Shown: piece by piece, positions 50,050-60,202 of the stretch
Layout of the letters: the number at the start of each line of letters is the position of its first letter
Numbering within the stretch: position 1 is the first letter of the stretch
From: Chaetomium olivaceum
Lineage: Eukaryota > Ascomycota > Sordariomycetes > Sordariales > Chaetomiaceae
Assembly: GCA_039881045.1 (NCBI GenBank)
Contig: JAYWVB010000013.1
Location: 372,001-436,000 of the forward strand
Direction of reading: 5' to 3'
Length of the DNA: 64,000 nucleotides
The notes under the pieces: model-generated
The model's database searches: none
Seen by the model: the letters and a program-made list of their open reading frames with translations, nothing else
Told to the model about the DNA's origin: nothing
Program-made: the position numbers and the translations under genes

Positions 50050-50955
50050 TCTTGGGTGTCGTTTTTCCCTTTCATTTCTTGCTCATGAAGAGCCCCTTTT
50101 CTTTCTTCTTGTTCTCGAATCTCGAGAGTCTCTTATCGAGGCCCCCCGTTTATCCCTATCTTTATTCTTAATGTCATATCAAACAGAAATGTCTCTTGTG
50201 TCTCTGTGTAAGCGACCAGACATGCGCCAAGTTCACTTTACCTAATAACCACGCTCCGATCTCGGGGCCGCGCGGGTGAGGTCGGATCCCGGATGCGGGC
50301 GATGGATGCCGGAGTGGACTGAGCGGTTTCTCTCACGAAACGACCGTCTTGCATTGGCCAATTCTAGATCCTTTAACAGACCCGTAATTAGCCGCGACGG
50401 ACAAGGTGCACATTGGTGTATGGAGCGCAAGCTAATTCCCTGCCGCCATGGGGAGGGGGTGAATGTTGGGGTACCACGAGGAGGCGGCCCGAGCTGATCA
50501 ATATCGTCATTGGATTGTCATCGAGATACCTTACTCACTCATTCAACTCAGTGCGGGCCCCGATCGCCAACGCCGTGAGGGGTTCGCTTCCGGAGATAGT
50601 AGTACGCAAGAGAGGGGGCCGTGGGGGTCCCCATATTGCTTTGAGCCGTCAAGAGCCGCCGTCCGGAGACACGATAAAGAGGGAGTCCTGCTGTTTCCCG
50701 CTGTCGTTCTCCCCCCCTCTTCTCTCTCCTTAAAGCAATAACTGTCTCGACCACTATTCCCCTCAGCAATATCTCAAACAGCTTCATAAGTGTCGTGCGC
50801 ATCGGACTCTCTCCGCTCATGATGGACTCTTCTAACCACAGCTCAGACTGACATATCCGTCCGGTACATGATGCCGTCCCACTCAGGAGACGAAGAAGCC
50901 ATGTTGGCCTTTCGATGGTGTTCTATCCCACAATGATCAATCGTATCATCTTCAG
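50050..50955. other. Intergenic region and THI4 promoter, first leader exon
   Basis: 3' flank of the secreted-protein gene, then THI4 promoter sequence and the upstream leader exon, ending at the CAG|GTAACT donor at 50956. No coding unit is supported. Confidence 0.55.
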
Positions 50956-51149
50956 GTAACTATCTGAATGCATGAGCCGGTGCCAATCCGGTTGCTGTCG
51001 AGCATCTGCCCGTCTCACGACACAGATGTCGCGATGGCGCCGGAGCGGCTGAGATTATACGGCAGTAACTTGATCTGGATAATACCAGCGAAAGGATCAT
51101 GCTTCTTGTCCCTCCTTCCTCTGCGGTGGCAGAACCCTAACTCTCGCAG
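50956..51149 (+). other. 5'UTR intron of THI4 carrying the riboswitch
   Basis: Donor CAG|GTAACT at 50956 and acceptor CTCGCAG ending at 51149, with CCCTAACTC branch-like sequence just upstream. A second copy of GTAACT at 51065 lies inside the aptamer and is a candidate alternative donor. Full splicing removes the aptamer and places the leader close to the THI4 ATG at 51172. The sites are seen; their regulated use is inferred from fungal THI4/NMT1 precedents. Confidence 0.7.
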
Positions 51150-51153
51150 ATAA
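50968..51153 (+). CDS. Upstream ORF spanning the whole TPP aptamer (61 codons)
   Basis: An ATG at 50968 opens a 61-codon frame through the complete aptamer and the 3' splice site, ending with TAA at 51151-51153, 18 nt before the THI4 ATG. It exists only in RNA that keeps the intron. It would then probably block initiation at THI4, which matches the uORF logic reported for fungal TPP-regulated leaders. Production of the peptide itself is not implied. Confidence 0.45.
   Translation: MHEPVPIRLLSSICPSHDTDVAMAPERLRLYGSNLIWIIPAKGSCFLSLLPLRWQNPNSRR
50970..51102 (+). promoter_or_regulatory. TPP riboswitch (thiamine pyrophosphate aptamer)
   Basis: The conserved pyrimidine-sensing CTGAGA is at 51049-51054. 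The pyrophosphate-sensing arm is TGATCTGGATAATACCAGCG at 51071-51090, followed by AAAGGA. P1 closes as GCATGA (50970-50975) with TCATGC (51097-51102), and P2 pairs GCCG (50976-50979) with CGGC (51060-51063). The P3 region is enlarged (about 70 nt), as in fungal TPP aptamers. It sits in the THI4 5'UTR intron, where known fungal examples control splicing according to TPP level. The aptamer call is very strong. Confidence 0.95.
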
Positions 51154-51171
51154 CACCTAACACCAACAACA

Positions 51172-52295
51172 ATGGCTCCCTCGGCAATCTCTCCCGCCCA
51201 GCAGCACGCGCAGCTCGCCTTCGCCTCCAAGAAGGTCAAGGATGCTGCCGCCGTCGTCGAGGACCGCACCGAGGATGGCCTGACCAAGTCCCTGACCGAG
51301 ATGATGGGCAGCTGGGACAACTTCACCTTTGCCCCCATCCGCGAGAGCACCGTCTCGCGCGCCATGACCCGTCGCTGTAAGCCGTCCCCTATTTAACCTG
51401 CCTGGCCACATAAACAATACTGGCTTTCTGACTAGCACACTCAAGACTTTGCCGACCTCGACGCGCACGCCGAGTCCGACATCGTCATCGTCGGCGCCGG
51501 CTCCTGCGGCCTGTCGGCTGCCTACACGCTGGGCACGCTGCGCCCCGACCTCCGCATCACCCTCATCGAGGCCGGTGTCGCGCCCGGCGGCGGCGCCTGG
51601 CTGGGCGGCCAGCTGTTCAGCGCCATGGTGATGCGCAAGCCGGCCGACGTGTTCCTGCGCGAGATCGGCGTGCCCTTCGACGACGAGGGCGACTATGTCG
51701 TCGTCAAGCACGCCGCGCTGTTTACCAGCACTGTCTTGGCTAAGGTGCTGGCCATGGATAATGTCAAGATGTTCAACGCCACGACGGTCGAGGATCTGAT
51801 CACCCGTCCGGATGAGGGCGGTGCGGGTGTCCGTATTGCCGGTGTCGTTACCAACTGGACCCTCGTGTCGATGCACCACGACGACCAGAGCTGCATGGAC
51901 CCCAACACCATCAACGCCCCGGTGATCATCTCCACCACTGGCCACGATGGTAAGCTTACCCTCCTCTGCATCAACCTCGTAATACACTGGATGCTAACAG
52001 TAGACCCCCCACAGGCCCCTTCGGCGCCTTCTCGGTCAAGCGCCTGGTCAGCATGAAGCAGCTGGAGCAGCTCGAGGGCATGCGCGGGCTGGACATGCAG
52101 CGGGCCGAGGACGCCATCGTCAAGAACACGCGCGAGATCGTGCCGGGCCTGATTGTCGGCGGCATGGAGCTGTCCGAGATCGACGGCGCCAACCGCATGG
52201 GCCCTACTTTCGGTGCCATGGCCCTCAGCGGTGTCAAGGCCGCCGAGGAGGCCATCCGCGTGTTTGACCTGCGCAAGAAGCAGAACGACCTTTGA
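51172..52295 (+). CDS. THI4: Thiamine thiazole synthase Thi4
   Basis: Exons 51172-51376, 51446-51949 and 52015-52295 give 329 aa, the normal fungal length. The FAD/NAD-binding motif DIVIVGAGSCGLSAAY is near residues 80-95, followed by the GGGAWLGGQLFSAMVMRKPA loop. Cys218 in DDQSCMDPNT is the sulfur-donor cysteine of suicide-type Thi4 enzymes: it becomes dehydroalanine after one turnover, making the adenylated thiazole from NAD and glycine. The conserved GGMELSEIDGANRMGPTFGA is at the C-terminus. It is regulated by the TPP riboswitch in its 5'UTR intron, which is feedback by the pathway end product. The decarboxylase gene downstream is convergent. Confidence 0.98.
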
Positions 52296-52599
52296 GTGGG
52301 GTAGTGGAGTGGAAGGGTTTCAGTTGCACACACTTAGCCACTGGGTTCTGTCTTTTAGTCGGTCACTATGAGATAGTCAGGGGATACTTCAGGACACTCC
52401 CTACATCGACAATGAAATTGCTTTGCCATATAAGAACATACACACTGATGTTGCCACCGTTCTATCGTATCTGCTCGCGCAAACAAAACCCCTCACTAAC
52501 CCACAATTCTATCCCGTATCTCCCGCATCTACCACCATCATCCCCCCTTTCCCTTCCCTCCTTACCTCTTCTTTCCGACTTCCCTTCCTCTCTTTCCTT
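52296..52599. other. Short intergenic region between convergent genes
   Basis: About 300 nt containing the THI4 and decarboxylase 3'UTRs. The right half is very C/T-rich on the plus strand. Nothing else is seen. Confidence 0.6.
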
Positions 52600-54474
52600 T
52601 CACTCCTCCCCTCCTCCCTTCACACACCCTTTACTCTTACTCAACACCCCCACACCCTCCCCCTTCACCACCTCCCCCCCGACAACCCCCACCGCCCTCA
52701 CCAACCCCTCCACCGTGCCCCTCAGCGTCAACGCATTCACCACCACCCTCAAAAACGCCCCCTTCTCCCCCGGCGCATAATCCACCATAAACCCCCTCCG
52801 CACCAACCCCTCCACCACGCGCCTCGTCCTCCGCGAATTCACCCGCCCATCCCCATGCACCACCCCAGAGGGGGCATAGTAAAAACACACCTGCAAGCAC
52901 GCCACCGGCCGCTGCGAGACCAGCTCCAGGTCGGGGTGGGCGGCGACGAGGTCGGCGAGGTAGGACGCCGTGGCAAAGGCGCGGTCGATTTGGCGCGCGA
53001 AGCCCGAGGCGCCGTGGTACACCCAGCTGAGGAAGAGTTTGAGGCTGTCGGCGCGCCGGCCGCATTGCAGCGTGAGGTCCGCCATGTCCCAGGGTTCGCT
53101 GTCTTCGGAGAAAGAGGGGGGGTTCGGGGTGGTGGTGCCGTTGGTGGGTGGGGGGTTAGTTCGGAAGTTGTAGTTGCAGTGGTGGTGGTGGTGCTTGTGG
53201 CAGGGCCGTGGAAGAGGTAGCCCGCGGGGAGGGTGTTGGCGCGGTGGAAGACGGCCGTGTCCGGGCCGAGGAGGAAGGAGCAGGTCACGGGCACGTTGAG
53301 CATCTTGTGCGGGTTGATGGTGAGGGAGTGGGCGAGGTGCGAGCCGGCAAGCTTGTGCCGGTGTGTGGGTGAGAAGATGGCCGGCCCGCCCCAGCTCGCG
53401 TCGATGTGCATCCAGAGGCCGAATTCGGCGCAGATGGCGGCGATTTCTTCGAAGGGGTCGTAGGACCCTAGGACGGTCGTGCCGGCCGTGGCGTTGACGT
53501 AGAGCGGGGTCTTGCCCTCGGCTTTGGCGCGTTGGATGAGGGTGCGCAGTGCGGAGGGGTCCATCTGGCCTTTGGCGTCAACGGGGACGGTCCAGACCGA
53601 GGCGGAGCCCAGGCCGCAGGTCACGGCGGCTTTCTCAACTGAGTAGTGGCCATGGACACTGGTAAAGAGGATGAGGGGCCCCGGGGCACCGCTGTTGCCT
53701 TGGGCTTTGCATTCCGGGTAAAGGGTGTTGCGGGCGATGACGATGGAAGTTAGGTTGGAGGAACTTCCGCCTTGGCAGGTCACGCCTCCTGCACGGGGCC
53801 CGGTGAAGCCAAAGAGATTTGCAAGGGATTTGGCTGTGTGCTTTTCGATGACCGTTAGGGCTGGCGAGACTTGGTAGACGTGCACCTTCATCATGTTAGT
53901 CATAAGCGGTCATCTCGGCGGTCATCTCGTCGAATTCAGGGGGGTCAGGGGTCATGAGCACAGCAACCCGCTTACGTTTGTATTCAGGGCGGCCAAAAGG
54001 AGCTCGGACGCTACGCCAACCTAGTGAGCCATAGTTAGAATAGGTATGGCTGTAGGCATAGGCTGGAAGACTGAACTGGATTGGTGCTGGCATACAGCTT
54101 GTCCATAAACCCCTGGTCCCACGTGTTGACGCTGTACTTGAGAACATCTTTGATAGTATCAAGCAGACCCTCTTCACCCCTGCCCTTCCCTTCGGGAAGA
54201 CTGAGGGCCAGTTCCCGAACCAAGTCCTCGGGTCTTTGGGCATTGACAAGGGTGTTTTTGACAACCCCCTGTGCGTTTGGGAGAAGCTCCCCGGCGGCCC
54301 TGGACGGGATTGCTTCATCCGCCTCCCGAACGAAGGGGACTATCAGGGCTTTTACGGCATCAATAAGCTGCCAGCATGTTAGTGCTGTCCTCGGGTGGGG
54401 GACCGAAGCCCACCACTTACATGTTCGACCTCATCGGCCCTGTTCAGGGGCTTAGCCTCATCCGTTCCATTCAT
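52600..54474 (-). CDS. PLP-dependent group II decarboxylase, one apparent frameshift
   Basis: Exons 54474-54421, 54367-54077, 54020-53976 and 53885-52600. Family landmarks are VYQVSPALTVIEKHTAKSLA, GVTCQGGSSSNLTSI, HYSVEKAAVTCGLG, the cofactor segment MHIDASWGGPAIFSP and NPHKMLNVPVTCSF, where Lys324 should bind PLP. The closest relatives in layout are glutamate- and aromatic/diaminobutyrate-type decarboxylases; the substrate cannot be told. Within a linker at about 53100-53190 the frame shifts from FHGPATSTT to SEDSEPWDMADLTLQCGRRA; one missing base in a C-run or ACC repeat accounts for it, giving 558 aa. As given, the C-terminal small domain is lost. No GT dinucleotide is available in the linker for an intron. 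Exon 2 uses an unusual GTTCAG donor. Confidence 0.87.
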
Positions 54475-55910
54475 CTTTGAGTTTCTAATACAAATCTGGG
54501 GATGGTAATTATCAACAACGGGGTTCGGGTGGAGGGGTGGAGGGAGAAAACGGGGCCAGTGTCAGGGAGTCATACTTTAAGATGTTCGAATTTTGCTTAC
54601 TAGAACGGCCTAGGGGCCGGATGGTCGGGATCTTGCTCCCCACGCCCCACGTGTCGCCTCGGCCGGCCGGGACGAGCGACTCCACAGCCATGACAGCCGA
54701 AAAAAGAGGAGAGCCGGAAACCGGAGCTCTTGGCATTCGAGTATATGAGTGGCGCGGCCCAGTCTCCTCTGCTTATGTACTCTGCTTATATACTCTGCTT
54801 ATGTAGGTACATACCTTAGCTACAACCGACCTCCTGTGTCTACACCTTAGGTACCTACTGTGTAGGTACTTTTATAAGTGCTCAGGAACGCGGGCTAGTT
54901 TGATATCTGATAATACAAGATGATACCAAGGAGAAGTCTCATACGAAGATATCATCATCTAAGGTATCTAACATTGTTTGGGAAAGCGTCGGGTACCTTG
55001 CTATGTCACCCACCTCGGGGGCATCTGTGGCTAGATAATATTTATTCTTCCTCTTTTTTCAGCTTCGTTTTTCCCCTTTCTCTCACCGCTACCACCTACC
55101 CGGTAAAATGGGGGACGCCGCTCTGAAACAAAAGAGAAATGAAAGAAGAAGAAGAAGAAGGAGAAGAAAAAGAAGAAGAGGCTAGAAAGGTTGACCTATT
55201 GAGAAAAGGAACAGGGAAATCTGGCTCACCCGACGAAATATTGCGTTTCTCACCCGTCTCACTGTTCTGGAAGTCTTCCTCCTCTCTCCTTTCTGATTTT
55301 GCTCCCTTTGTTCTTTTCACGTCTTAGAGCTCACCGTAACTCCGCCAACAATTGGGAAGAGATATCCATTCATCGTTTGGCACCTATCATCAAGAAACTC
55401 CTTACCTAGGTATTCAGTGAGCTAGGGCATGCCCAGCGTAGGGATGCTCCTGGTGTGTTTAACTTTTACAACGGGACCCTTGCTACATCGGGGACGCGAA
55501 CAGACAAACCAGGCCAGAGTTGATCTACGACGGGTTAGTTACACAGTACACATTACGGTTTCCATACCTCCCAACTCTGTTCGCATCCCATTGGAGCCAA
55601 GCGTTGCCTGAACAGTTCGGAGGGCACAGAGGGCAGGCCTAACTGAGTGCATCAACAACAATAATAATAACAACAAGTCAACAACAACAACCACTGCTTT
55701 GATGCGACTTTTAACAACCCGCGCGCCCTCGCAGCGACATGACACATGGCAGAATGACTGATTCCATCATCTCGTGGCTCGACAACGTTGCCCTAATACA
55801 GACCCGATCAATCCGTAGTAAAAGCACAATCGTCGACAGTTCACGGTCGCAAACCGAAACGAAACGTCAATCAAGTGACCCCATCCCCTTCATTGTGCGA
55901 GGCACCCGCC
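54475..55910. other. Divergent intergenic region, no gene seen
   Basis: Promoters of the decarboxylase (-) and the PD-(D/E)XK-like gene (+). It contains GTAGGTAC/TACCTTAGGTACC-like palindromic bits near 54803-54867, a purine-rich GAA tract at 55136-55184 and an AAC/AAT trinucleotide patch near 55650-55690. No coding unit is supported. Confidence 0.5.
55136..55184 (+). repeat. Purine-only GAA-rich tract
   Basis: About 49 nt made almost only of A and G, mostly GAA repeats. It is low-complexity non-coding DNA. Confidence 0.75.
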
Positions 55911-57169
55911 ATGAGTCCCTCTAAGCGACAGAGAATCGAGACAGCGGCAACCGATCCCAATGCAACGGCTCGTGCGGCAAGTCGGTCGCCACTACCATCG
56001 AATGCGTCATCAACATCGTCAATTTCGCACAGCGATGATGGCAGCCCCATCAGGCAATTTCAGCGCATGGAGGTGGCACCGCGTGATCCTGTACGGCGTC
56101 GCCAACTCTCGGTTGAGGATGGCGAGCTTCCCTCGTTGTTGAGAGACATGGTTTGGGACTTGTCCCTCCTAAGCAACAGTCGCGGCGTCATCCACCCAGC
56201 ACTCCAGGCAAGTTTTCCGAACCCCTCTCCATCGCCTGGCGGTAGTGATGCTAACGTTCAACCCTCCCCCTTTAGTCGACCGTTCTCGAGGCCCGCCGTA
56301 CCGATCTCCGCCTCCATAATATCGACGAGGCAGCCTTCACCTCGGATAACTTCTGTGGCCGCCTTGCATATCCCACGCTTCACCCATACAAATCCGGCGT
56401 TCTATCTACGGCCTGTCCACCGCTCGGTCAAGTACTCGATATTCACGCGGCCGCCAAGGAATGCCACAACGAGATGCACCCGGAGCCGTCGTGGAACATG
56501 CTCGTACACCAGCGGATCCTCGCGCTAGCCGTCTCAGAGGGCGGGGCTAGCGACGGTGCGGTTCACTTCATGTCATGCACGACGGCCAAGATCCAGTCAG
56601 CCTACCGTCGCGGTTCCGGGTTTCGATCTGCCAAGATGGTCGGTTTTGTCATGTATATCGAACCTTCGTTCTTCGGCGACGGCGACAGCACGGCTGTCGA
56701 TACAACGAGGCAGCTCATGCCTGACGCCTCCATCAACCACACCGACTTTTACCCCCTACGCCGCCGGCCCATCGCACTGAGCATCAAGAGCAAGACAACC
56801 GGGAATCAGTTGCTCGAGGCGGAAGTTCAAGTGGGTGTCTGGCTAGCAGCTCAATGGCGCCTGCTCGAGTCTCACGCGGGCAGGCCTGTGCTTGATCCAG
56901 AGGTTGCCACGAATCCCGTTGCAGCTGTCCTACCGCCCTTTCTCCCCGCCGTCATCATCCAGGGCCATGACTGGCATTTCGTCGCCGCCACCCGGGCCGG
57001 CGAATGCACCACTCTATGGGTGAAGCAGACCTTTGGCTCCTCCGAGACGGTCCTCGGTGTCTATAAAATTGTCTGCGTTTTGCGGTACCTCGCTCATTGG
57101 ATTGAGCAATATTATTGGCCCTCCTTTCGCCAATTTGCCCTCGGCCTCTCCGCGACGGAGCCGTCTTGA
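55911..57169 (+). CDS. Fungal PD-(D/E)XK nuclease-like domain protein, altered active-site motifs
   Basis: Two exons (55911-56207, 56276-57169) give 396 aa, joined by a 68-nt GC-AG intron (GCAAGT donor, GCTAAC branch, TTTAG acceptor). The first about 80 residues are a basic, Ser-rich nuclear-type tail (MSPSKRQRIETAA). The rest follows the large fungal PD-(D/E)XK nuclease-like family: CHNEMHPEPSWNMLVHQRIL, SAYRRGSGFRSAKMV, NHTDFYPLRRRPIALSI, AQWRLLESHAGRP, FLPAVIIQGHDWHFVAA and VYKIVCVLRYLAHWIEQYYW. Typical members have KMVDF and an IETK motif; here these read KMVGF (G222) and SIKSK (K270 where Glu is expected). If my recollection of the consensus is right, metal binding is lost. Function in the family is unknown. 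Confidence 0.82.
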
Positions 57170-57825
57170 CCCCGTCTAGGATACTATTAGTCCTTTTGTG
57201 TAACAAAGCGTCGGAACGCCCTGCGCTCAAAGTTGGAATACGTGTTTTCCGACATTCTAATGTCTGGTTATAAATAATCCCCGTCCCTCTTCATCGGATT
57301 ACGCCCGAGCCCTCTCAAACTATTCCCGACTCCGGCCCTCCCCCTTTACCTACTCTGATAGGCTGGGCAGATAGATGACGGGATGAAATGACATTTACAC
57401 TGCCGCGGCTCAACGACCATCCTCAAATGGAACGTATGATGACCTGTGCACACCACCCCTCGACCACAACCTTGAATGATTGAGGCAAAGATGAGCCCCG
57501 CAAGCTATCATATGTTGCAAAACAAAATAACGTGTCTCGATCGGGGGTTAGCAACTGGTTCGTCACGTAACTGATATAGAAAAGGGGACTCCTGATTGGG
57601 TCTTGTCACGGTGCCGTTGCAACCGTCGGGGACGATCCGGGCCATGCTGACCCGACACCGCCACCATGGCAGCCATGGGCATCGATCCAGCCTTTTCGCA
57701 GAGTCAAGCTTGTTTGGACATGCGTACATAAAGCCGGGGGATTTAGTCAGACACGAGTAGAATTGTGGCACCCGCCTTATGCACCAATGTTTAAACACCG
57801 TACTTTCATGTAAAGCATTATAATC
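57170..57825. other. Intergenic region, no gene seen
   Basis: 3' flank of the PD-(D/E)XK-like gene and promoter/leader of the secreted nuclease-like gene. ORF 57508-57894 (-) overlaps the next gene's start and has no support. Confidence 0.55.
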
Positions 57826-59988
57826 ATGAAGTCTTTTGGGGGTTGGGCATATGTGCCCATTCTTTCTCAATTGATAGCCTCTGCTTTGGCCCAACTCGAG
57901 CTGAGTGACCCATCCGAGCCCATGATCACGGAGAACGAATTAGGACTCGGACTTTTGGGAATGACTGTGGGGAGGGGAATTGCCGCCCGACAGACGCCGC
58001 AATGCGAAAATCCAGGTTGGGGTAGGTGTTCAAGGGAAATCATTCAAAACAGAAAGACATCTTGGCTGAGAGAATTCCACTACAGTCATCACTTGCCCGG
58101 ACCGCGCCCGTCCATGCACGCCACCAGGGGCGGCCTGCTGCGGACCAGCCTCCTACTACTGGCCCGAAACTCAACAATGCTGTCCCTCCGGAAACGCGCT
58201 TTGCCCTATCGGAAATGCATGCTGCGGCACACTATGTTGCAAGCCAGGGGCAACCTGCACCGGCAACAGATGTGCCTGGCCAGCTTCCAGCGCCCTCACC
58301 GAGAGTACTACTAGGACGAGCAGAACTACGCTCAGATCGACATCGACGGGCACGACGGCGTTGACAACCACGGCTATATCGACTAGGACAACCCAGATTG
58401 CCAGTAGTGTTGAGGTAACCCGTACCAGTGTCACTTCCGAGACAGGGGAAGCCTGCACCGTCGAGGTCGATAAGCGCGCGGTTCTGCCGACCAAGACGAT
58501 CCCGTACAAGGAAACGTACACTACACTTCCCAATTCGAACACAAAGGTCTGCCTTGACAACAGAGAGGTGTGTTAATCCTTGCGCGCGGATAAGCCGGCC
58601 GAAGGAATGCTAACATGTTTGTAGCTGATGAACAGCATGTGTAAAGGTACCTCCTTATTAACACTAGGCACTGCCCGTCAAGTAGCATTAACGGGGAGAC
58701 TGACGCTTCGGCTATTAGGAATTGAGAAAGCTCAGGAATGCGTTTCCAACAGCATGAAACTTACTTATCGTCCCGACCTGGCAAATCAAAACAGGCCGAA
58801 AATGTGCCCAGACGGCTTCTGTGGTAGGTGGCTCTGCCTGCGCAATACCCGACGCTATGTCAACAATATGGAATGGAGTCGTGCTAACACAAGTCCAGAA
58901 CCCGCGAATGTGCCATGCGCTCCGGGCGACTCATCCGGGCCGTGCAATCCTTACTCGCACTTTGTCGACATCCCAGGCGGAAGAAAAGGGGTCAAGTGGC
59001 GCCAGACCTGTGATGAATTCCCCTTTGGTGAGTCGGCTCTCGCTCCTCCTAATAACTATAAGAGATATCAAATGCTTACACGGGTGCCTCCTCCAGCAAG
59101 GTCTCTCCAGGGCGGCGAGGGCACGTCCATTTGCATCCCGGGGTGGCAGAACTCGTTCCAGGGGTTTATGCTCAGGGGCTTGCGGCAAGACGTCGGAGCC
59201 GGTAACGATTATGTGGTTGAGCTCACTGGCTGGGATTGCAAGACAGGCAGGCCGACTGAGGGGTCTGCTCAAAACTGCGGGCTGGACGCGGGATCGGCTG
59301 TCAAGAGGGATGACCTCGGTGGCGAGAGCTTGACCCAAGGTATGTTTTTCCGCCAAGCCCAACCCCAAATCCAAACATCGGGGTACGCTGACAGACCTAC
59401 TACAGACGATTTCTTCAACAACATGACCTCGTCCGGCGAAAACGCCCTCATGATGTTCGTCGGCGACGTCAACCCCGGGTCGTAAGCAACCCCCTCCCCA
59501 CCTTCCCCCCCCACCCCTTTCATAGGTACCCATAGCAACCCAACTCACCACTCGCCACCACCACCACTCGAAACAGATACACATTCACCCTAACGCTCAC
59601 TTCGGGCACCCTAACCGCCATGCACGCCCTCACCGGCGACGGCACCGCCATCGAAACCTCCATCACCACCGACCCCACCACCAGCAGCAGTAGTAGCACA
59701 ACCAGCCTCCAACCCAACCCCCCCAATACCCCCTACACCATCACCCTGCGCGTCACAGAACCGGCCTACGACGTCTCCCTGTGGGCGCTGACACAGGAGT
59801 CGCGTGTCGAGGTGGCGTATGAGCTGGCGTACTCGGCCGTGGTGCCGCCGCCGCCGTCGTTGTCAGCGGCTGGGGTCGGGCCGAGATCAGGGTTGTGGCG
59901 GGGGCTTGGGCTGGGGCTGGGGAGTTGGTTTGTGATTTTGGGGTGGAGGGGTAATTGGGGGGGTTGGTGGTGTTGTGATGGGGTATGA
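57826..59988 (+). CDS. Secreted Cys-rich protein with a NucA/NucB-type nuclease domain
   Basis: Eight exons (57826-58021, 58086-58567, 58625-58646, 58719-58823, 58899-59027, 59097-59339, 59406-59481, 59577-59988) close to 554 aa in one frame. A signal peptide (YVPILSQLIASALA) is followed by a dense cysteine module (ACCGPASYYWPETQQCCPSG; CCGTLCCKPGATCTGNRC) and a Thr/Ser stalk. Residues about 225-420 carry the NucA/NucB-like core: SNSMKLTYRPDLANQNRPKM, KGVKWRQTCDEFPF with D307/E308, and ARSLQGGEGTSICIPGWQNS. The C-terminal third is Thr/Ser-rich and ends hydrophobic (GLGLGLGSWFVILGW), possibly an anchor. A secreted DNase or nuclease-like surface protein is the likeliest role. Exon 3 is only 22 nt. 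Splice choice at exon 6 (acceptor 59096) was fixed by frame and by the DEFPFA-S-GG pattern. Confidence 0.8.
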
Positions 59989-60202
59989 TAAGGCGGGTTT
60001 GGGAGCCGAGTGCAGAATTGAGCCTGGAAGGAAAAGACAAAAGCCAAAATATCTATCCGCATACCCAATGCACCTTAGATTCCATCCACACTATCGAATT
60101 CCGGACGCCCTAAAATCCTTATCTTCTTCCTTCATGTGAACCATTTTTGCCCCAGGGCAAACCCGTTTCCCTGTACCCCAAAACCCCGATCATAGGCAAC
60201 CC

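Noticed and set aside
45168..54474. A secondary-metabolite cluster around the questin-oxidase-like gene and the decarboxylase
   Set aside because: No synthase, transporter, P450 or pathway regulator in the window; genes between them are primary metabolism or surface proteins.
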